A stretch of 6,397 bases of DNA from Euzebyaceae bacterium. Its GTDB lineage: Bacteria > Actinomycetota > Nitriliruptoria > Euzebyales > Egibacteraceae. The stretch is taken from contig JACCVM010000183.1 of NCBI GenBank assembly GCA_013698135.1, forward strand, positions 1 through 6,397. The letters are read 5' to 3'. Below the pieces are notes generated by a model that saw only the letters and a list, made by a program, of their open reading frames with translations, did no database searches and was not told the origin of the DNA. Both the position numbers and the translations under genes were made by a program. This document shows positions 1 to 4,708 of this stretch, piece after piece; position 1 is the stretch's first letter; each line of letters begins with the position of its first letter.

Positions 1-21
1 TCCGGTGGACCGTGGCCTGGC

Positions 22-27
22 TACACT
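22..27 (+). promoter_or_regulatory. Possible -10 element of the tRNA-Leu promoter
   Basis: TACACT lies 15 bases before the first base of the tRNA and fits the TAnnnT pattern of actinobacterial -10 boxes. That would put transcription start near position 34. The matching -35 box would fall at or beyond the left edge, so it cannot be judged. This is a weak call resting on one short motif and its position. Confidence 0.3.
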
Positions 28-42
28 TCGCCGCTGTCGCTC

Positions 43-126
<84 letters not shown>

Positions 127-1007
127 CACGAATCCTCCTGGTCAGCGGTGGTGCCCGCTGATCCGTCCACCTGGCGAGTAGCCGCTCGCAGAGGTCTGCG
201 GTGGCGCCTGTGACCTTTACACCCCAGAGCTCCTCGAACCCGGCAGCCGGACCGGTGGAGCCGAGCAGGTATGCCTTCGTGGGCTGGTACCGGGCCCCGG
301 CCACTCCCAGCGATCCTGCTCTGATGAGCGCGTCGAAACGGGTCGTCCGTCCCCACCACTCGACCCTCAATCGCTGAAGCTGCTCATTGCGCTCGTCGAA
401 ATCCGTGGAGCGATCGAGGAACGTCGCACGCAGCTGGGCCGCCTTCTCGCAGGCCGAAACCAGCGACCGCTTCGCGCCGGTGAGGGTCGACTGTGCTCGG
501 TGGTGCTGGACCGAGCCTTGAGGAAAGTTGAGATCGGCGACGGCTGCGAGCGCGGCAGAGTGTGACAGCGGTGTTCGGTAGCGCGTCGCGGCCACGCGCG
601 TCCCGCGGTCGGAGTCGAAGCAGGAGTAGACGACAACCCCCCACCCACGGCTCAGCGAAGAGATCCAGCAGTCGCCGGCGATCCATGCGCAGAGCTGTTT
701 GATGGACGTGTGCGACACGTAGCGAGCAGCGCCGAGCACCTCGTCGTCTGCCCCCGGGAAGGGAATGCCGGATGACCTCCAGTGCCTTGTCTCGCACTGC
801 CCGCCTCAGTTCGGCGAGGTCGTCTGCGTTCCAGGTCTCCCTGTCGGGCTCGGAGAGGATGACCATGAAGTACCAGGCGTCACGGCCATCCGCGTCCTCA
901 GCGCGTCGCGCGTTGACCTCACTGGGCCGCAATCGACCCTGCCACTGGTCGAGGAGCCATCGCTTGACCTCCTCGGCGGGGTGCTCTGCCACCGTGGGAC
1001 CGGTCAT
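127..1007 (-). pseudogene. Unrecognised gene in two frames, probably frameshifted and lacking its proper end
   Basis: Reading begins with ATG at 1007 (MTGPTVAEHPAEEVKRWLL), with GTG at 1037 as an alternative; neither has a strong ribosome binding site. The first 84 codons look like real protein (…DAWYFMVILSEPDRETWN, then a helical DLAELRRAVRDKALE). At the run of five C on the plus strand (751-755) good coding sense moves to another frame, as if one base should be skipped: …RHSLPG joins ADDEVLGAARYVSHTSIKQ. That second frame continues with GC-rich third positions for about 208 codons, through SRGWGVVVYSCFDSD, a helical segment around FDERNEQLQRLRVEWW, and RYQPTKAYLLGSTGPAAG. It has no upstream continuity (TGA at 806-808) and no stop before the tRNA. 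It stays open antisense through the tRNA to the window edge. The family is not recognised. It may be a decayed gene, or intact with a sequencing error in the C-run. Two genes are less likely, because the first frame has no stop near the junction. Confidence 0.5.
140..163 (+). terminator. Hairpin downstream of tRNA-Leu, probable terminator
   Basis: GGTCAGCGG (140-148) pairs with CCGCTGATC (155-163) around a 6-base loop, with one G-T pair. It begins 14 bases after the tRNA. There is no T-tract, which is common for actinobacterial terminators. The convergent minus-strand gene also reaches here, so the hairpin could serve both directions. Confidence 0.5.
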
Positions 1008-1060
1008 ATCGGCACTTTGCCCGCCAGGACTCGCCACAGCACTGATTCAGGCAGACGGGT

Positions 1061-1098
1061 GCTGCCGAGGTTCCCCTCACCGCTGCCGAAGGTTCTCC
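1061..1098. repeat. Imperfect direct repeat upstream of the two-frame gene
   Basis: GCTGCCGAGGTTCCCC (1061-1076) and GCTGCCGAAGGTTCTCC (1082-1098) are near-identical and start 21 bases apart, which is two helical turns. They lie 54 to 91 bases before the ATG at 1007, in the space where a minus-strand promoter should be. A 12-base self-complementary CCCGGGCCCGGG follows from about 1097. A regulator binding one face of the helix is possible; chance similarity in GC-rich DNA is not excluded. Confidence 0.35.
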
Positions 1099-1154
1099 CG
1101 GGCCCGGGCCAGTGATGGGGCGCAGCCGGGGTGAGCCCTCTGCGCCGCGGGCGT

Positions 1155-1168
1155 GCCCGTCGTCGGGC
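1155..1168 (-). terminator. Hairpin after the 91-residue gene
   Basis: GCCCG (1155-1159) pairs with CGGGC (1164-1168) around a 4-base loop, starting 23 bases past the TGA at 1192. There is no T-tract. It is a plausible end for the minus-strand gene group, though the stem is short. Confidence 0.4.
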
Positions 1169-1191
1169 TCGCAGACCGCCAATGGCGTAGG

Positions 1192-1467
1192 TCAGGCAAC
1201 GAAGCCGGTGAAGCGGGCCACACCTCCGCCCTGATGGAGGACGGTGACCTCGGTGGGGCCGAGCAGGCTCTGGTGAACCTTCGCTGCGACCGACGAGTCG
1301 TCGGGCAAGTGGCCGGTGAGTGTGAAGTCTCCAGCGGCCTTGGCCTGGTCGACCTCCTCCTCGTCGATCAGGAGAACCCAGGTAGCGTGGACCGGGCCGG
1401 TCTTCGCATTGACCACGACAGTGCTGTCGCCGATCTGTACGCGGTGATCGTCGCTCGTGACACCCAT
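1192..1467 (-). CDS. Small hypothetical protein, 91 residues
   Basis: ATG at 1467 is chosen because AGGGG lies about 9 bases upstream (aaggggctcctccATG) and the protein (MGVTSDDHRVQIGDSTVVVN) then begins sensibly. Extending to the open-frame limit at 1527 would add 20 residues that overlap a hairpin. The protein is acidic to neutral, with no signal peptide, membrane helix or cysteine. It alternates short hydrophobic strands (DSTVVVNAK, HATWVLLID, DFTLTGHLP, TEVTVLHQ, ARFTGFVA) with one helix-like stretch, DEEEVDQAKAAG. This suggests a small cytoplasmic beta-rich fold. It follows the DUF4191 gene by 87 bases, with a hairpin between them, so it may be transcribed on its own. I do not recognise the family and assign no function. 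Confidence 0.75.
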   Translation of the reverse strand: MGVTSDDHRVQIGDSTVVVNAKTGPVHATWVLLIDEEEVDQAKAAGDFTLTGHLPDDSSVAAKVHQSLLGPTEVTVLHQGGGVARFTGFVA

Positions 1468-1499
1468 GGAGGAGCCCCTTGGCGGTTTGTGGACGTTGA

Positions 1500-1516
1500 C
1501 CGGACCATGAGTCCGG
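1500..1516 (-). terminator. Hairpin between the DUF4191 gene and the 91-residue gene
   Basis: CCGGAC (1500-1505) and GTCCGG (1511-1516) form a perfect 6-base-pair stem with a 5-base loop, 38 bases past the DUF4191 stop. It could end the upstream transcript or reduce read-through into the 91-residue gene. No T-tract follows. Confidence 0.4.
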
Positions 1517-1554
1517 CACGTGTCCACGAACGTAACGCCAGCGGACGGTACGCG

Positions 1555-2223
1555 CTAGCGGCGCTTTCCGGGGCGCGGCATGGGGCCCTTGGGCATCGGC
1601 AGATCGCTGTGCCCGAGGGCGCGAAGCTTGCGGTCGAGGGTGTCCACGTCGCCGGCCTTGAGCGCGCGTGGGAGCTTCGCCATGTGATTCTGCAGTTGGC
1701 GCAGTGGCACCTGGCCCTCGCGGTCGCCGACGCTGACCTCGTGGACGGGCGTGTCGCCGACGGTGCGCGCCACCCGCCGCTTCTCCTGCTTGAGCAACGA
1801 CGTGACCCGCGCGGAGGCTCCCTCGCCGACCAGGACCACGCCGGGCCGACCGACGACGCGGTGGACGAAGTCCTGCTTGCGGGTGACCCCGACGGCCGGG
1901 GTGACCTTCCAGCGACCTCGCATCGACTGCAGCACCGCCGCCGCCGCGCCAGGCTGGCCCTCGATGGCTCCGAGGGCAGCGCGCTGCGCGCGCAGCCCCA
2001 GCACGATCATGGCGGCCATCGCGGCGAGCAGCAGTCCCAGCAGCGGACCCGCGATCGGTTGGTCCAAGACGACGCCGAGGCCGCTGATCACCGCGAAGGT
2101 GCCTGCGGCGGCCGCAACCATGTACCCGACGAGCTTGTTGTCGGCCGCACGGGTCTGGGCGAACGCCTGCCGCAGCTGGCTCAGCCGCTGCCCGAAGCCG
2201 GAGAGGGATGCCATGGGCCGCAT
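1555..2223 (-). CDS. DUF4191 family two-helix membrane protein
   Basis: This 222-residue protein matches the DUF4191 family of Actinomycetota in layout and signature phrases. It has a short basic N-terminus with GQRLSQLRQAFAQTRAADNK (11-30). Two membrane helices follow at about 32-52 and 57-77. A conserved cytoplasmic part contains EGQPGAAAAVLQSMRGRW (88-105), FVHRVVGRPGVVLVGEG (119-135), LLKQEKRRVAR (143-153) and GDREGQVPLRQLQNHMAKLP (166-185). The tail, PKGPMPRPGKRR, is rich in Pro, Lys and Arg. The family's biochemical role is unknown to me. Three in-frame ATGs (2232, 2223, 2214) are possible. 2223 is preferred weakly because GGGA lies 8 bases before it; 2214 would give MASLSGFG. The DUF1707/2TM gene ends 94 bases upstream, with a hairpin between. 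The family call is firm and the start uncertain by 9 bases either way. Confidence 0.92.
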   Translation of the reverse strand: MRPMASLSGFGQRLSQLRQAFAQTRAADNKLVGYMVAAAAGTFAVISGLGVVLDQPIAGPLLGLLLAAMAAMIVLGLRAQRAALGAIEGQPGAAAAVLQSMRGRWKVTPAVGVTRKQDFVHRVVGRPGVVLVGEGASARVTSLLKQEKRRVARTVGDTPVHEVSVGDREGQVPLRQLQNHMAKLPRALKAGDVDTLDRKLRALGHSDLPMPKGPMPRPGKRR

Positions 2224-2293
2224 GCTATGCATCCCGCGCCGGTGGCGCCTGAAGATCGGCTGCCTCCGAGCCGCTGGCACCGTTCGAGCCGCT

Positions 2294-2313
2294 GGTGCGC
2301 TGTCGCGCGCACC
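2294..2313 (-). terminator. Strong hairpin just after the DUF1707/2TM gene
   Basis: GGTGCGC (2294-2300) pairs perfectly with GCGCACC (2307-2313) around a 6-base loop, beginning 4 bases past the TGA at 2318. It is all but fused to the stop codon. This suggests termination or transcript-end protection for the protease–DUF1707 transcript. There is no T-tract. Confidence 0.5.
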
Positions 2314-2317
2314 GGTG

Positions 2318-2782
2318 TCAGCGAGAGGGACCGCCGCGGCCGTGGTGGTGGTGATGGTGGTGCTGTCCGACCACGCCCTCGCGCAACCCCTGGTACTGGC
2401 GGTACAGCGAGAATCCCCAGCCGCCAAGGGGCCAGATGGGCCAGAAGAAGTCGGCACCGCTGGCCGCCCAGATCCCCAGCAGCGCCAGGCCGACGATCGC
2501 ATAGGTGCGCAGCGCCCCGCGAAGGTCCCGCCGCGCCTTGGCCAACTCCACCTCGGTCGGCGGGAGTGCCTCGGGCGGCGTGACCGGCAGGTCGCGCAGC
2601 ACCAGCTCCAGCTCGGAACCCACCCGGGCCGCGTAGGCTTCACCTACCCGGTCCGATAGCTCGTCGAGCGTCAGCCGGCCCTCGGCGGTGTGGTGGCGCA
2701 GCGTGCGCGCCATCAGCTCCCGCTCGGCGTCGGAGACCAGTGTCTCGCCTGCTGCGGCGATCGCGCCCGGAAGTGTTCCCAT
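2318..2782 (-). CDS. DUF1707 and 2TM domain protein with a natural seven-histidine tail
   Basis: The 154-residue product has an N-terminal DUF1707 domain (about 18-66). It shows the usual pattern: SDAERELMARTLRHHTAEGR, TLDELSDRVGEAYAARVGSE and LVLRDLP. A proline-rich linker (67-76) follows. Next is a 2TM domain (about 88-135), with a first helix (TYAIVGLALLGIWAASG) and the family phrase FFWPIWPLGGWGFSLYRQY. The end carries HHHHHHH at 141-147 and then GRGGPSR. ATG at 2782 is chosen because GGGG sits 6 bases upstream; GTG at 2794 is in frame but less well placed. The HtrA-like gene ends 32 bases upstream, so the two are very likely one transcript. DUF1707 proteins are common small membrane proteins of Actinomycetota, and I know of no settled function. 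The histidine run uses mixed CAC/CAT codons inside a natural frame, so it is not a cloning tag. Confidence 0.93.
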   Translation of the reverse strand: MGTLPGAIAAAGETLVSDAERELMARTLRHHTAEGRLTLDELSDRVGEAYAARVGSELELVLRDLPVTPPEALPPTEVELAKARRDLRGALRTYAIVGLALLGIWAASGADFFWPIWPLGGWGFSLYRQYQGLREGVVGQHHHHHHHGRGGPSR

Positions 2783-2814
2783 CGTTGACCCCACTTGGTC
2801 GTGCGTTGCATCGA

Positions 2815-3744
2815 CTACTGGCTGGCCGTCGCCCCGCCGTCGCCCTCGCTGTGCAACTGGACCACCACGCTGCGCTCCGAACTGCCGCGCACGATGCGCA
2901 GCTCGAGCGTGGCGCCAGGCTCGATCGCGTCCAGCCGGTCCAGCAGGTCGTCGGGTGAGCCCAAAGGCTCACCGCCCGCCTCGACCAGCAGGTCACCACG
3001 CTGGATGCCGGCGAGTGCGGCCGGGCTGCTCTCGGCAACCCGCTGCACCAGCAGCCCATCCCGCTCGGCCAACCCGACGGCGGCGCGCAGGCGGTTAGCC
3101 ACCACCGACGGTGCCAGGCCGACGCCCAACTGCACCCGCGGCCGGGTCTCGCCGCGACCCAGCGCGGCGATGCGGTCGCGCAGCGCCTGGTCCCCGGTCA
3201 GCGCCAGGTAGAACCCCTCGCCCAAGCGGTTGGTGTTGATGCCCAGCAGGCGCCCTTCGGTGTCGGTCACCGGGCCACCGGAAGATCCTCGGCTCAGCGG
3301 TGCGGTGTGCTCGAAGGCGCCGGTGATTCGCCGGCCGCCAGGACCGCGGAACTGTTGATCGACGGCGGTGATGGTTCCGAAGGTCGCACGCACGCCTCGC
3401 CCCTGGGGATTGGCCAGGGCGAACACCGGCGTGCCGGCCCGCAGGTCGCTGTCGCCGTCGCCGGTGTGCGTCCACTGCGCCACGGATGCGCCCTCGGTGT
3501 CCGCGCGCAGCACCACCAGGTCGGCCTCGGCGGCGATGCCGGCCGCCTCGCCCTGCACCTGCCTGCCGTCCGCGAAGGTCACGGTGGTCGTGCGGTCCCG
3601 AAGGTTGTGGGCGTTGGTCACCACCAGGCTGTCGCCGATCACGATGCCGGCGCCGCGGCCGCTGCGGCCGATCGCCACCACCGAGCCCCCCACCCGCTCA
3701 CTGACCTTCGCCGACGCCGTCGCGATCTCTTCCAGTGCACCCAT
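2815..3744 (-). CDS. HtrA/DegP-like serine protease with a C-terminal PDZ domain, without a visible export signal
   Basis: The 309-residue protein has a trypsin-like domain (about 15-195) with the full triad: His46 in VVTNAHNL, Asp75 in EADLVVL and Ser155 in SRGSSGGPV. A PDZ domain follows (about 203-298), with LGVGLAP, DGLLVQRVAESSPAALAG and IQRGDLLVEAGGEPLGSPDD. Such enzymes cut misfolded or specific proteins, with the PDZ domain binding C-termini. ATG at 3744 is supported by GGAG 8 bases upstream. The frame stays open to 4011, but that extension overlaps the divergent regulator and reads as shadow sequence. From this start no signal peptide or membrane helix is visible, unlike the membrane-anchored HtrA proteins common in actinobacteria, so it probably works in the cytoplasm. 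The DUF1707/2TM gene follows 32 bases later. The intergenic inverted repeat at 3789-3820 suggests control, perhaps by the adjacent HxlR protein. Confidence 0.93.
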   Translation of the reverse strand: MGALEEIATASAKVSERVGGSVVAIGRSGRGAGIVIGDSLVVTNAHNLRDRTTTVTFADGRQVQGEAAGIAAEADLVVLRADTEGASVAQWTHTGDGDSDLRAGTPVFALANPQGRGVRATFGTITAVDQQFRGPGGRRITGAFEHTAPLSRGSSGGPVTDTEGRLLGINTNRLGEGFYLALTGDQALRDRIAALGRGETRPRVQLGVGLAPSVVANRLRAAVGLAERDGLLVQRVAESSPAALAGIQRGDLLVEAGGEPLGSPDDLLDRLDAIEPGATLELRIVRGSSERSVVVQLHSEGDGGATASQ

Positions 3745-3788
3745 GGCTGGCACTCCATCCTGCGGACCGTCTCGCCGCTTCCTCGTCA

Positions 3789-3820
3789 TCAGTTGTGAGA
3801 TGCAATCTACTACCAACTGA
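3789..3820. promoter_or_regulatory. Inverted repeat in the divergent protease/regulator promoter region, candidate operator
   Basis: TCAGTTG (3789-3795) and CAACTGA (3814-3820) are perfect inverted copies with an 18-base gap, so arm centres are 25 bases apart. Reading each arm inward gives TCAGTTGtgAG and TCAGTTGgtAG, nine of eleven bases alike. The element lies midway between the starts at 3744 and 3850. The right arm coincides with the place of the -35 box for the regulator. Position and symmetry suit a dimeric winged-helix regulator such as HxlR acting on its own gene and on the protease. Binding itself is inference. Confidence 0.5.
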
Positions 3821-3837
3821 GTGGACGTGCAGCACGC

Positions 3838-3843
3838 TATCGT
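3838..3843 (+). promoter_or_regulatory. -10 box placed for leaderless transcription of the HxlR gene
   Basis: TATCGT occupies exactly -12 to -7 relative to the A of the ATG at 3850, the arrangement typical of actinobacterial leaderless genes, where +1 is the start codon. No Shine-Dalgarno sequence is visible before the ATG. The -35 position (about 3815-3820, AACTGA) is a poor match and overlaps the inverted repeat, as expected for a regulated promoter. Confidence 0.5.
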
Positions 3844-3849
3844 CGCGTC

Positions 3850-4266
3850 ATGGCTTCCGCGTCCCCCCTCGCCGCCGCCGTCGCCAAAGTCGGCGACCGT
3901 TGGACGCTGCTGCTGGTCGAGGCCCTCCTGGCCGGCCCGCGGCGCTTCGGCCAACTGCGCGCAGCGGTGCCGGGCATCGCGCCGAACATCCTGTCGCAGC
4001 GGCTCAAGCACCTGGAGGCCGAGGGCGTCGTGGCGTCAGCGCGCTACAGCGACCGGCCTCCGCGCTCCACCTATGCGCTGACCCCCTCCGGTGCGGACTT
4101 GGTCAGCGCGCTGCGGCTGTTGGCGGCATGGGGCGCCGACCACAGCGACGACGTGGTCCCGCTCCACCACACCCTTTGCGGCACTGCCCTGGAGGCGCAC
4201 TGGTACTGCCCGACCTGCGACACCCCCGTGCCCGAGCCTGACGCCGACGAGCTGCACTACGCCTGA
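3850..4266 (+). CDS. HxlR-family winged-helix transcriptional regulator with a C-terminal cysteine pair
   Basis: The 138-residue protein shows the HxlR pattern from its first residues: VAKVGDRWTLLLVEALL (11-27), GPRRFGQLRAAVPGIAPNIL (29-48), the recognition helix SQRLKHLEAEGVV (49-61) and a wing ending in RSTYALTPSGADL (72-84). Such proteins bind DNA as dimers and respond to small molecules or redox change. After the helix at 85-95 there is a tail with His106, His107, Cys110 and Cys120-Pro-Thr-Cys123. This resembles a small zinc-ribbon or redox site and occurs in other actinobacterial HxlR proteins. The gene starts at ATG 3850, has no ribosome binding site and may be leaderless. It is divergent from the HtrA-like gene with an inverted repeat between, so self-regulation and control of the protease are likely but unproven. 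The effector is unknown. Confidence 0.93.
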   Translation: MASASPLAAAVAKVGDRWTLLLVEALLAGPRRFGQLRAAVPGIAPNILSQRLKHLEAEGVVASARYSDRPPRSTYALTPSGADLVSALRLLAAWGADHSDDVVPLHHTLCGTALEAHWYCPTCDTPVPEPDADELHYA

Positions 4267-4325
4267 GGCGCGACGGCGCTGCCGCCTGCTGACGGCGACC
4301 CGTACGCTTGGCGGCGGGAGCAATC

Positions 4326-4331
4326 AGGAGG
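4326..4331 (+). promoter_or_regulatory. Strong ribosome binding site fixing a GTG start
   Basis: AGGAGG is a perfect Shine-Dalgarno core, 5 bases before GTG at 4337, and decides that start within a longer open frame. A TACGCT hexamer at 4303-4308 could be the promoter -10 box, giving a short leader. Confidence 0.8.
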
Positions 4332-4336
4332 TGGCG

Positions 4337-4639
4337 GTGCACAAGTGGCGGCCCGAGACCGACGGTGGTGTCGCCCTGCGTGGCGCGCGGCGGGGCGGTC
4401 ACATCGTCGCCGCCGGCGGCCTGGCCGTCGTTGTCGTCACCATCGCCGCCGCGGCCGAGGTCGCGCCGCTGTCGCGCCGACCCGTGGCGGTCGTCTTGGG
4501 GGCGGGAGCGGTCGCCGTGACCGTGGCCCTCGGGATGCTGGGGCCGCGCTCGACCGCCTGCGCGGTGCGTCGCGGGGTGCTCGCCGCCTTGCTGCAGGTC
4601 ACGCTGCTGGCGGCGGCGTGGTTGGCGCTGCGGCCCTGA
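4337..4639 (+). CDS. Small membrane protein with three predicted helices, function unknown
   Basis: The GTG start at 4337 is set by AGGAGG 5 bases upstream. The 100-residue product begins MHKWRPETDGGVALRGARRG, a charged cytoplasmic-type N-terminus. Three hydrophobic helices follow, at about 21-41 (HIVAAGGLAVVVVTIAAAA), 49-68 (RPVAVVLGAGAVAVTVALGM) and 80-97 (GVLAALLQVTLLAAAWLAL). The loops hold Arg pairs (LSRRP at 45-49, VRRG at 77-80). Size and layout resemble the small DUF3017/DUF3180-like membrane proteins of actinobacteria, but I cannot place it in a named family. The regulator gene ends 70 bases upstream and proS starts 69 bases downstream, past a hairpin. It may be its own unit, with no functional link to either neighbour shown. 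Confidence 0.82.
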   Translation: MHKWRPETDGGVALRGARRGGHIVAAGGLAVVVVTIAAAAEVAPLSRRPVAVVLGAGAVAVTVALGMLGPRSTACAVRRGVLAALLQVTLLAAAWLALRP

Positions 4640-4663
4640 GGGCGTCCGCGCACCGAGGATCCC

Positions 4664-4684
4664 AGTCGGGCTGATTCGCCCACT
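4664..4684 (+). terminator. Hairpin between the small membrane protein gene and proS
   Basis: AGT-C-GGGC (4664-4671) pairs with GCCCACT (4678-4684), seven base pairs with one bulged C and a 6-base loop. It starts 25 bases after the upstream TGA and ends 24 bases before the proS ATG. It could end the upstream transcript, but it overlaps the region expected to hold the proS promoter. Confidence 0.4.
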
Positions 4685-4695
4685 GAGCCGTGTGC

Positions 4696-4701
4696 CAGAC
4701 T
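4696..4701 (+). promoter_or_regulatory. Possible -10 box for a leaderless proS transcript
   Basis: CAGACT lies 7 bases before the proS ATG at 4709, so transcription could begin at or next to the start codon. No Shine-Dalgarno sequence is seen before the ATG. The first base departs from TAnnnT and the -35 region (CTGATT near 4671) is weak, so this is tentative. Confidence 0.3.
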
Positions 4702-4708
4702 TGCCGGC

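Noticed and set aside
384..1037. Full 217-residue reading of the first frame of the two-frame gene
   Set aside because: Past about residue 95 it becomes Arg-rich shadow sequence, while the neighbouring frame takes over sensible coding. Only the N-terminal part is kept.
2338..2370. Histidine run as a vector-derived tag
   Set aside because: It lies inside a natural gene with native sequence on both sides and the normal genomic neighbour downstream.
1153..2583. 476-residue open frame on the plus strand, antisense to the 91-residue, DUF4191 and DUF1707/2TM genes
   Set aside because: It is a shadow produced by GC-rich third positions. It spans three real genes and their hairpins and has unbiased, Arg/His/Asp-rich composition with no recognisable domain.
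3745..4011. N-terminal extension of the HtrA-like protein
   Set aside because: It overlaps the divergent HxlR gene and its promoter, and gives no signal peptide. ATG 3744 has a well-placed GGAG.
3735..4241. Plus-strand frames overlapping the HxlR gene (168 and 86 residues)
   Set aside because: They are shadows of the HxlR gene in other frames. Only the frame from 3850 carries the winged-helix pattern.
4091..4336. Upstream extension of the small membrane protein into the HxlR gene
   Set aside because: AGGAGG at 4326-4331 places the start at 4337, and the upstream residues are an off-frame reading of the HxlR coding region.
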